From NCBI GenBank assembly GCA_949425635.1, contig CASPWD010000009.1, forward strand, positions 35,795 to 99,794: a stretch of DNA of 64,000 nt. Reading direction: 5' to 3'. Shown piece after piece: positions 56,618-64,000 of the stretch (its first letter is position 1; every line of letters starts with the position of its first letter). The notes below the pieces were generated by a model. The model saw nothing but the letters and a program-made list of their open reading frames with translations, was not told the origin of the DNA and did not search any database. The DNA is from an uncultured Bacilli bacterium (lineage in GTDB: Bacteria > Bacillota_I > Bacilli_A > RF39 > UBA660). Both the position numbers and the translations under genes were made by a program.

Positions 56618-59038
56618 CTAATCTACTAAACCATTAGCATTTATTTTACCTAAAACTTCGTTTACAACGCGACCAAAAGAATGATAGAATTTTTTTCTTA
56701 AGAAATTATTAGTAAATGTTATTGTGTAATGAGCTGATTTCTCTACATCAAAACTAATACCATTTTCAACTTTTTCTTTACCTATTAAAGTTCCATCGAT
56801 TGCTGTTTCTAATACTACTGATTTCATTTTATATTCTTGAGTATCTAATTCGGTAATTGTATATTCAGTTTGTGGTTCAATGTATATGGTCTTACATTCT
56901 CCGTCGCTTAAAGTCATCCATGAATCATAATCATTATTACTTGTAATGTGAAATTGAAATACTTGACGACTATTTTTTATACCAGAAACTTCCTTACAAA
57001 TTGTCAGTAATGATTGAATGTTGGAAATGGCTTCAGCTCTATAATCTTGAGATAAGTCAAAATCATAATTCTCTTCCTCTGTTATTGCTGTATTTATTAT
57101 TACTTCATTTTTTACTATATTTATGTCGTCTTTGGTAACTTCATATTTGGCATAAACATTTACACTACTATGAGCATTTATTGTAGGTATAGTGGCATAA
57201 GAAGCATTATTTATATTAACAATATACGAAGGTTGGGCTTCTATATTGAAAGCATTTCTTAGAATATCATTATCATAATCGATAAACTCTGCTCCAGATA
57301 ATAATTCTCCTAGAGAGACACTTTTTACATCAAAGTCATTATTGTTTGTGACCGTAATTTTATAGTAAATATTATCTTTTGTCATATAATATTTTTTATT
57401 TCCTAGTACTTCTTTTTCAATATTTAATTCAAATAAATTATTTTTATGCCATGTACCATATAGAATAACGTCTTTTTGAGGCATTATGAAATTAGTATTT
57501 TCATTGATGGAAACATCATTTGTTGTCCATCCTGTAAAATAGTATCCAAAGAAACTTTTCATTTGTTCTAAAGAAATAGTTTCTCCTTCTTTATATGATT
57601 TTGTTTCTGGTAAAAGGTTTTCGATATCGTCTGGCAGTTCGCTATCTTCTGTAAAACGATATTCAACGTTATACATTACTTTTTTGAATCTTCCTACTAT
57701 TTCAACATTTTCACTTGGCATTATGAATTCGTTTCGATTATTTGTTGCATCGTATATTAAATTAACATTACCAGTCGTAACAGATATGTCTGGAGTTATT
57801 GGAATGGCTGGTAATTCAGCCTCGATGTCTTTATCTATTTCTTCAGTAATTTCCACTTTTTCTAATTCATTAGTAGAAGTATCACCATCAAAAATGTCTT
57901 CTTCTGTCTCATTTTCATTTCCTTCTTCTACTTCTTCAGCATATGGTGGGTTATTACTATTTTTTACTTCCCAGCCTAAGAATTCGTAGTCACCAATTAT
58001 ATCTCCTATACTTATACCAGTATCATTTTCAACTATAACTGTTTCATTAGGATAATATATTCTTTCTATAGGAAATGAATATTTATCTAAATTAGGCTGA
58101 TCGCCTTCTATAGAATAAGTTACTTTATAATCTGGAGTAACAACATTTTCCTTTTCATAACGACCAACTAAAACAACATCTCTACTTGGCATTGTGAATT
58201 TATTATTAAGAATAGTTACTCCACCACTTTTTACTTCCCAGCCTAGGAAATTATATCCTTCGACTTTAACACCTTCATATAGATTAACCGTATCCCCAAC
58301 ATAATGTTTTTCATCGAAAGGAGTGGCTATGCCTTCTGGTGCAGTAGAATCATAAGTATAACTAACTGTATATTGTGATTTTGGCTCAGCAAGTTTTTCA
58401 ATGTAAACACTGACTCTATTTGATGTAACTACTCTTTTTCCTTCAGTAGCTGTGGCAGTGTTATGAAACCATATTGTATATGATGATTCTTCTGGAGTTG
58501 GAACACGTGTCTTAATTCCAACAGTTAATTTACAGCCACCTTGAAGATTTCTTATTTTAAAAGATATAGTTCTGGTTGATTCGTTATAATGTAGACCATG
58601 ATAAGTTGTATAAATAGGTTCTCCATCTTGATTATATAAAATATTTCCGAAATTATCTCGTGCATAGGTATAGTTATACCCTGAATCATCAACTACTTTA
58701 CCTAAACAAATATTATTTAAGCCATCTTGTCTTACCGCACCTATTTCAGTTTGACCATTCGTTACAAATCCTTCAAATGTAAGACCATCTGGTATTTTAT
58801 CTTCGACTAAGATATAATCACTATTTACAACGATTGTTTGAGTAGCATTGGATTCAAGAGAATTTCGATCTACTCCATCATATAGGAAATCTAAATAATA
58901 TACTAGCTGAGATCCTTCATTGACTCGAGAATTGTTTTCTAAGACTTCTAAAGACATAGTATATTTGAGTAGTAAACTCGTAATAATAAGTAAAAAACAA
59001 ATAAGACATATTATAATCTTTTTTTCATTCTTCTTCAC
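56618..59038 (-). CDS. secreted InlB-type repeat protein
   Basis: 806 residues from the GTG at 59038, preceded by GGGAG; the resulting start MKKNEKKIIICLICF aligns with the locus 1 paralogue. Signal or anchor helix, an adhesin-like N-domain (KIPDGLTFEGFV, GLHYNESTRTISFKIRNL), three F.GW repeats with MP...V strands (FLGWEVKSGG, FLGWEVKNSN, FTGWTTNDV), a DUF11-like domain and a Cna-B-like end (YTITFTNNFLRKKFYHS). The second repeat carries a ~65-residue acidic insertion. It stops ~90 residues earlier than the paralogue at 10827. Confidence 0.82.
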   Translation of the reverse strand: MKKNEKKIIICLICFLLIITSLLLKYTMSLEVLENNSRVNEGSQLVYYLDFLYDGVDRNSLESNATQTIVVNSDYILVEDKIPDGLTFEGFVTNGQTEIGAVRQDGLNNICLGKVVDDSGYNYTYARDNFGNILYNQDGEPIYTTYHGLHYNESTRTISFKIRNLQGGCKLTVGIKTRVPTPEESSYTIWFHNTATATEGKRVVTSNRVSVYIEKLAEPKSQYTVSYTYDSTAPEGIATPFDEKHYVGDTVNLYEGVKVEGYNFLGWEVKSGGVTILNNKFTMPSRDVVLVGRYEKENVVTPDYKVTYSIEGDQPNLDKYSFPIERIYYPNETVIVENDTGISIGDIIGDYEFLGWEVKNSNNPPYAEEVEEGNENETEEDIFDGDTSTNELEKVEITEEIDKDIEAELPAIPITPDISVTTGNVNLIYDATNNRNEFIMPSENVEIVGRFKKVMYNVEYRFTEDSELPDDIENLLPETKSYKEGETISLEQMKSFFGYYFTGWTTNDVSINENTNFIMPQKDVILYGTWHKNNLFELNIEKEVLGNKKYYMTKDNIYYKITVTNNNDFDVKSVSLGELLSGAEFIDYDNDILRNAFNIEAQPSYIVNINNASYATIPTINAHSSVNVYAKYEVTKDDINIVKNEVIINTAITEEENYDFDLSQDYRAEAISNIQSLLTICKEVSGIKNSRQVFQFHITSNNDYDSWMTLSDGECKTIYIEPQTEYTITELDTQEYKMKSVVLETAIDGTLIGKEKVENGISFDVEKSAHYTITFTNNFLRKKFYHSFGRVVNEVLGKINANGLVD

Positions 59039-59099
59039 AATTCTTACTCCCTTCAATTTATATCAATGTTTTAAAATTTTCCTTTCATATAGTGACTTT

Positions 59100-62000
59100 T
59101 TAACTATATTCGATGATGTATGGAGCTTGTTTTGTTCCATTACCATCCGTATATTTTATTCCTGGTTTTAGTGATATGGCTGGTCTTGCATAAAAATTAC
59201 TATTAGATGCATTGCTTTGATATGATAAGTATGAACCATCATTCGTTTGTCTATTTTCTCTAGCTAAGTATATCCAGTTTGCTAAACCATGTAGTGCACG
59301 AGGTGTCATAGTCCAAAAACCGTCATTACTATTTAAAATAACAGCTGAATCACCAACTAATTTTACTTCTTCCATAGTTAGTAAACCGATTGGATAAGTT
59401 AAATCTCCATTGCCATTTTCTGTTTCATTCACTGTGAAACTATCAATTTTTCTTTGGCAAGTTAGAGAATCACGGTTTATATTATTTAAACCAAAATATG
59501 TATTATAGTACATTCTGTTATCGAATCCACCACCATCATTTTCTAAGACACTACCGCCATTAGGGTTAACAAATGACAAGTTACCATTCGAAATATCAGA
59601 TGATCCTAAAGTAGAATTTAAACTTCTATTATTACACCATATTGTGTCTTCTAAATACTTTGTATAATTTGTTAGATTATTTTTGTACCAATTATCGATT
59701 GTACTTTTAATTGTTGAATCACTTTTATTTAAATAATTTGGTGAGGTTTTATCAAATACTCCTAAAGTTTCAGCATATTCTTCATGTGCTCCAATTGACA
59801 ATGCTAAGGCATCTTTAATAGTTTTCCCTTCAGTCAAGGCCATATATGAGTAAAGTGATCCATTAGATTTATCCGCCCAAGTCATATAATAAACAGTAGG
59901 ACATGATGTAGATGCATTTAGACATGTGTAATGTTTATCTTTTACTGTGTCATTTATACTTTTGTCTGTAGAATTAGCCATATTCACTGTACTCGGATTA
60001 GTTAAAGTATAAACACCATTAGAATATGTGACATCAGAGCCGAAAGTCAGTTGTGATGTCCAACCTGTCGTTATACCATAATTATTATTTGTATTTAACA
60101 TATATCCTGAAGCATTGATTGTATCACGTATTTTTCCTTGGGTAGTACCTTCGTTCATATTATTAAATTTACTTATAGAAAGTGTTTTAGTAGAAGGCGA
60201 ATCATTTGTACATATTTTTCTACCTGTATCTCCAAGTTTAGTTGGACCATTATATAATAATTTAATTCCACCTGTTTCAGTTGTTCTAATTATCTGCCAA
60301 CAATAGTTACCAAAGATAACATTACTATTTGTATCAGAAGTATAGTAGAAAATTGGCAGTTCATCATCATTTCCATCTAGTTTCTTTAAAGATGGTGTCT
60401 TGTTAGCTTTATCTACAGCTTCAATTGTTTCCCATAGAGTTGGTACAGAATATAATGTTCCTTGAAAACTTTTATTAACTTCAAGTTTTGTCCAGACAGC
60501 TTTTATTGTGACATCATGGTCTGGCATTATAAAACTATTAGCATTAATAACACTTACATCATTATCAGCATCGGTAATTTCCCAACCTTGAAAATCATAG
60601 CCATTACAAACACTATTTAGTTTTTCAGACGATTTATCAACCCTATCAAATGGATTATATAATGTAGAAGATAATATTTTTGCAGTTTCTTTTGTACAAC
60701 TTGGTACGTTCGTATCATATTTAACATAGAAGCTAGTCTGTATAGCTAGTGGTTTATCGTCACTATATGTTGAAATTACACTATCTTGTAATTTACTTTG
60801 AATATTCCATTTTTCATCATTTTTATATTCATTTATATTGTATATTTTGGCATTTTTTTCTAAAAGTTTTTCTTGAATCGTTAATGTTACAACCATTTTG
60901 GCATTAATACCTGTTCTAATGTCATTCGTATCAAAGTTCCAATTTATTTTTCGTGATTCTTTATCATAATTAGCTGTTCCAAAAGGTATTTTTATTTTTG
61001 ATATAGCAAAACCATCTGTACTAAGATAATCCTCTAACTCAAAGATTTCATAATGTTCAGGATTTTCAGCAGCAATATAAAGACTCTTTGAGAATGTATT
61101 CTCATTGGCAATAATTTGGTTATCACTAACTTTTCTTATACTCTCGATATAATCATCACCTAAATTATATTGAATCATATTAATGGTTAAATTAGGATAA
61201 GTATCTTTTAAAACTTTATATTGATTTTGAATATTTTGACTATCTTGAATATATGTATGAGTTTCATAAATCACTATTATGTCTCGATCAGTATTTTTAG
61301 TACATATTTCTTTTTTAGCAAAAGCATAAAGATAATCATTAATGATTTTAACAACTTCGTTTGTACTATTAGTAACTGCATAATTTTTAAAGTTTGTAAT
61401 CATGCTAGAATAATTTGAAGTATTGTTATAGTATGATTTAACGTTTGATTCCGTATTTGTTATAATAGTATTCATATTTGAATCAAGAACATCTTTAATC
61501 GTTGAATTTGTGAAGTTTTCTAAATCGGTAACAATATTTGGAATTATATTCAATTCAATATGAGAGTTTAATGAGGAAATTAAAGCTTTTTCTAATTCTT
61601 CGATTGTATATTCTGGATTATCAGTTTTATATTCTGCTACAAAAGAAGTTATTTTATTATCAAGAGAATTTTTAATCCATTCTTCTGATTGAATAATATT
61701 TGTTTGACTTACATAAGCATTTTTGATATTGCCGTATATCAAAGACCTAATATTAGATTCAGCATAAGAATTAATATTTGAAATTACTCTGTTATCAATG
61801 TAATTAGTAACTGAATTTTTTAAACTTGTGTATATCTTATTATAAACATTCATATATAACTCGTTACTATCATAATTAGAAGTAAAGTTGTTCGCTATTT
61901 CTGTAGATATTTCTTTTAACAAATCGTCTATTTCAGTATCAGAAGGCGTTTCTACATTATAAGAAGATAATGTATCGTTTAATGAATCTTTAAAGTTCGA

Positions 62001-62924
62001 ATTTAAGAATTCTAATATTGTTGCGTTTCGAAGAGTAACTGAAACATTGTGTGATGAAGCACTTAACTCAGGAACTAAATTGGCAATCTCATCATTTGCT
62101 ATTTTTTTTAGATTCGTTTCTATTGTTCTATTAATGTATGTATTAAACATGCTTCTATTGGTGTTGTTTGTATAAGTTAAAATAGCACTGTTATTAATTT
62201 TTTTACTATTATATTCAATTAAAGCTTCAACTTTATTCTTTATGGCATTATCTAATTTTGTTTGAAGTTCGGTGGAGATTGCATCATTTAGTTTAGTTGT
62301 AATATCTGGATCACGTATTTCATTATAGTAATCCTCAATTTTGGTTTTTAATTCGTTATAAATAAAATTATCAATGTCTACTAAATTTTGAAAATGATCG
62401 TCTGTTCTATCATATCCTTGTACAATATTTAAAGAATTTATACCTTCATTTACTTGCTTTGCGTTATCAGAGAATGAAGACATAGAACCGAGAACGGCCA
62501 TTCTATTTCCGCTTGATTTTCCTAAGATATTGGCCGCAAATTCACGAGCTGATTTTTTGAAATTTGTAGATGTTATTGTATCTGTTATTCCCATAACAAG
62601 GAGAATATCTTTAGGTTTATTTTGATCTTTAGAATAGCTATCAAAATCATAGTTTAAATTTATCGTGTTTTTGTCTACCCATTCAAAGTTTTTAGACACA
62701 GTAAAACTTCCAGGAGTTTCATCGCTATAGCCGTTCGAATTTATTGTGACTTCTCTTACTTCTTCCCTTACTTCTAAAATATCTAAGAATTTAGTAATTC
62801 CAGTTTGTATAAAATTAAAACCAGTAGTAATTGATATTAAAGAATTTAATATTATTATGCATATAAACATTAATAGAATTCTTTTTAATCTCTTACTTAG
62901 TGGCATATAAAAAGAATTTTTCAT
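59100..62924 (-). CDS. membrane-anchored VWA-like protein with large insertion and DUF6273-like module
   Basis: 1274 residues from the ATG at 62924 (GGTAGG upstream). One membrane helix (about 12-36), then a VWA-like domain homologous to the locus 1 protein (KPKDILLVMGITDT; DRDIIVIYETHTY; NQIIANENTFSKSLYIAAEN) that is split by a ~330-residue helical, asparagine-rich insertion. The metal-site loop reads GITDT, so the classical DxSxS site is lost. An F.GW strand and a C-terminal module (CWQIIRTTETGGIKLLYNG, NWYKNNLTNYTKYLED, YPIGLLTMEEV, FWTMTP) end in APYIIE. First gene of locus 3; likely surface scaffold or adhesin. Confidence 0.82.
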   Translation of the reverse strand: MKNSFYMPLSKRLKRILLMFICIIILNSLISITTGFNFIQTGITKFLDILEVREEVREVTINSNGYSDETPGSFTVSKNFEWVDKNTINLNYDFDSYSKDQNKPKDILLVMGITDTITSTNFKKSAREFAANILGKSSGNRMAVLGSMSSFSDNAKQVNEGINSLNIVQGYDRTDDHFQNLVDIDNFIYNELKTKIEDYYNEIRDPDITTKLNDAISTELQTKLDNAIKNKVEALIEYNSKKINNSAILTYTNNTNRSMFNTYINRTIETNLKKIANDEIANLVPELSASSHNVSVTLRNATILEFLNSNFKDSLNDTLSSYNVETPSDTEIDDLLKEISTEIANNFTSNYDSNELYMNVYNKIYTSLKNSVTNYIDNRVISNINSYAESNIRSLIYGNIKNAYVSQTNIIQSEEWIKNSLDNKITSFVAEYKTDNPEYTIEELEKALISSLNSHIELNIIPNIVTDLENFTNSTIKDVLDSNMNTIITNTESNVKSYYNNTSNYSSMITNFKNYAVTNSTNEVVKIINDYLYAFAKKEICTKNTDRDIIVIYETHTYIQDSQNIQNQYKVLKDTYPNLTINMIQYNLGDDYIESIRKVSDNQIIANENTFSKSLYIAAENPEHYEIFELEDYLSTDGFAISKIKIPFGTANYDKESRKINWNFDTNDIRTGINAKMVVTLTIQEKLLEKNAKIYNINEYKNDEKWNIQSKLQDSVISTYSDDKPLAIQTSFYVKYDTNVPSCTKETAKILSSTLYNPFDRVDKSSEKLNSVCNGYDFQGWEITDADNDVSVINANSFIMPDHDVTIKAVWTKLEVNKSFQGTLYSVPTLWETIEAVDKANKTPSLKKLDGNDDELPIFYYTSDTNSNVIFGNYCWQIIRTTETGGIKLLYNGPTKLGDTGRKICTNDSPSTKTLSISKFNNMNEGTTQGKIRDTINASGYMLNTNNNYGITTGWTSQLTFGSDVTYSNGVYTLTNPSTVNMANSTDKSINDTVKDKHYTCLNASTSCPTVYYMTWADKSNGSLYSYMALTEGKTIKDALALSIGAHEEYAETLGVFDKTSPNYLNKSDSTIKSTIDNWYKNNLTNYTKYLEDTIWCNNRSLNSTLGSSDISNGNLSFVNPNGGSVLENDGGGFDNRMYYNTYFGLNNINRDSLTCQRKIDSFTVNETENGNGDLTYPIGLLTMEEVKLVGDSAVILNSNDGFWTMTPRALHGLANWIYLARENRQTNDGSYLSYQSNASNSNFYARPAISLKPGIKYTDGNGTKQAPYIIEYS

Positions 62925-63007
62925 ACTACAATACCTACCATCTTTATTTACAAAGCAACGCAAATATTACATATTGTATTATACTTTGTATTATATTTTA
63001 TAATGTA

Positions 63008-63036
63008 AGTATACTATAAATTTTTATGGATAGCAA
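63008..63036 (-). promoter_or_regulatory. putative promoter of surface locus 3
   Basis: Minus-strand TTGCTA (63031-63036), 17 bases, TATACT (63008-63013), about 85 bases ahead of the first gene of the locus. Several other TATAAT-like strings lie downstream in this A/T-rich leader. Confidence 0.45.
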
Positions 63037-63114
63037 CTATGTTTTCTAAGCATTAATGTTGTAATTTTATTCAAAAGAACTGATGTTGAACTAAAAAAAT
63101 AAGATTATTTAGCT

Positions 63115-63153
63115 AATAAAAAAGAACATAAAGCTTTTAACTTTATGCTCTTT
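63115..63153 (-). terminator. rho-independent terminator
   Basis: A 13-bp stem with one non-Watson-Crick position (63121-63133 with 63141-63153), 18 bases after the stop codon at 63171, is followed by TTTTTTATT on the minus strand. It separates the edge gene from locus 3. Confidence 0.8.
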
Positions 63154-63170
63154 ACAGATTATGTTTTAAA

Positions 63171-64000
63171 CTACTGATCACAACCATTTGGAATACATTC
63201 ATAATTAGTTTCATCTAACTCATCTATTTTATCTTCTACAAAGTCATCAAATACTTCAGGTTGCATTATATGTACGACAAAATACAATGTGTATGTTGCT
63301 CCACTATATCCATCCCCAGTAGAATGACATTTTGATTTTTGACCAACTACTTTAGACATATCAATTTCATTTGATTCTTCAATTGCATCGATATCTTCTT
63401 CTACTGGCTTCAACACTTCTGTACCATCTTCCATTACGTAATATGTATCGCATACTAAACCATCATCCCCATAATAATCATCATCTGCTACAGCATATGG
63501 ATTAAACGTTACAGATTCTAAAAATGATGTAGTTGTCTCTCCTGCTCCTAATTCTTTGTTATATACAAATAAACCTTTATCATACAAATATGGGGCTTCA
63601 TATTTTATATAAGAACCACCTTCTATTTCTATCATAGAATCCGTTTCTTCATCATATTCATGAGTTCCATTACCTTCACCAACATAATTATATTCATATT
63701 CATAATAATGTGACCAATCTTCTTCGTTCGCCAGGTTTAAAATTGCTGATGAAGGAATTGGATAACAAGCTCCAATGGCATTAGAAGGGATTGATGAACC
63801 TTTAGGTATTTGTGGTTTCGGTGGAAATATATACTTTTCAGTATATTCAGGACATGTTTCACTCTCATTATAAATAAATGAAACTGGATATCTTGAAACT
63901 CCCCATGGATCTAGTTTGTCTCCATTACCTGATGTCCATTCTTGGTAAACCTCTACTGCTACCTTAACTGGTCTTGTTCCTGTATTAGTAACTTCTAATT
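63171..64000 (-). CDS. BsaA-like SipW-dependent protein, truncated at window edge
   Basis: The frame stays open upstream of the first visible ATG (63635) to the end of the window, adding about 121 residues that begin LEVTNTGTRPVKVAVEVYQE, the BsaA-family strand after the signal. Later blocks match the family: SFLESVTFNPYA, CDTYYVMEDGTEV, KCHSTGDGYSGATYTLYF. It also has an unusual Pro/Tyr-rich middle (YIFPPKPQIPKG, then a tyrosine-rich HYYEYEYNYVG). The N-terminus and signal lie outside. Separated from locus 3 by a terminator, so it belongs to a further unit to the right. Confidence 0.78.
   Translation of the reverse strand, partial: LEVTNTGTRPVKVAVEVYQEWTSGNGDKLDPWGVSRYPVSFIYNESETCPEYTEKYIFPPKPQIPKGSSIPSNAIGACYPIPSSAILNLANEEDWSHYYEYEYNYVGEGNGTHEYDEETDSMIEIEGGSYIKYEAPYLYDKGLFVYNKELGAGETTTSFLESVTFNPYAVADDDYYGDDGLVCDTYYVMEDGTEVLKPVEEDIDAIEESNEIDMSKVVGQKSKCHSTGDGYSGATYTLYFVVHIMQPEVFDDFVEDKIDELDETNYECIPNGCDQ

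Noticed and set aside
54550..62924. Prophage, integrative element or insertion sequence as the origin of the duplicated surface loci
   Set aside because: No integrase, transposase, terminal repeats or tRNA target was seen anywhere in the window; base composition looks like that of neighbouring genes.

Overview
The window is strongly AT-rich, has tightly packed genes mostly on the minus strand, and carries Gram-positive (Firmicutes/Bacilli-type) markers: hrcA-grpE-dnaK-dnaJ under CIRCE control, a short omega subunit, RNase Y, GpsB, RecU next to a class A PBP, a type-B-looking RNase P RNA, a LexA/DinR-type box at recA, and SpoVS. The best guess is an uncultured, possibly gut-dwelling, low-GC Bacilli or Clostridia lineage; species-level placement is inference. 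The standard genetic code works for every housekeeping gene, but none of the 54 coding regions listed ends in TGA.

Layout. 0-8.1 kb: a 5'-truncated unknown gene, ssb, a solitary sufB, a tail-anchored unknown, pta, three unknowns and spoVS. 8.2-15.9 kb: surface locus 1, a tightly coupled operon with a VWA-type protein, an InlB-type repeat protein, two SipW-dependent (BsaA/TasA-like) proteins, the signal peptidase SipW and an NPDTG-anchored protein. 16-26 kb: eno, a kinase-like protein, a DUF1292 protein, a PP2C phosphatase, mtaB, a DUF3267-type membrane protease fusion and an orphan DUF6273-like protein. 26-33 kb: heat-shock operon hrcA-grpE-unknown-dnaK-pepF-dnaJ with CIRCE. 33-43 kb: a VanY-type carboxypeptidase, rpoZ, a prepilin-like protein, and surface locus 2 (SipW-dependent protein, large signal peptidase, DUF5305 protein, a giant DUF6273-like/GH3 glycosidase fusion), then a CotD-like spore coat protein. 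43-54.5 kb: rny, an 892-residue unknown, recA, pgsA, rodZ-like, rnpB, gpsB, a new 30-codon ORF, recU and PBP1a. 54.5-64 kb: surface locus 3, a divergent copy of locus 1 that has lost sipW (a relic remains) and gained an extra BsaA-like protein, plus another BsaA-like gene running off the right edge.

How it fits together. About a third of the window makes secreted or surface proteins processed by ER-type (SipW-like) signal peptidases. BsaA/TasA-like proteins are the likely fibre or matrix subunits. The VWA/DUF6273-like and InlB-repeat proteins are probable surface adhesins or assembly partners. Since locus 3 lacks its own peptidase, it probably depends in trans on SipW of locus 1 or the large peptidase of locus 2. 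The repeated duplication, degraded VWA metal sites, a ~330-residue insertion inside one VWA domain, and the reuse of one C-terminal module in four proteins (including a cell-wall glycosidase) make this the most interesting system here.

Limits: all family names come from reading motifs in the sequence; no database search, folding prediction or alignment program was run. Start codons were chosen by ribosome-binding-site spacing and paralogue alignment.
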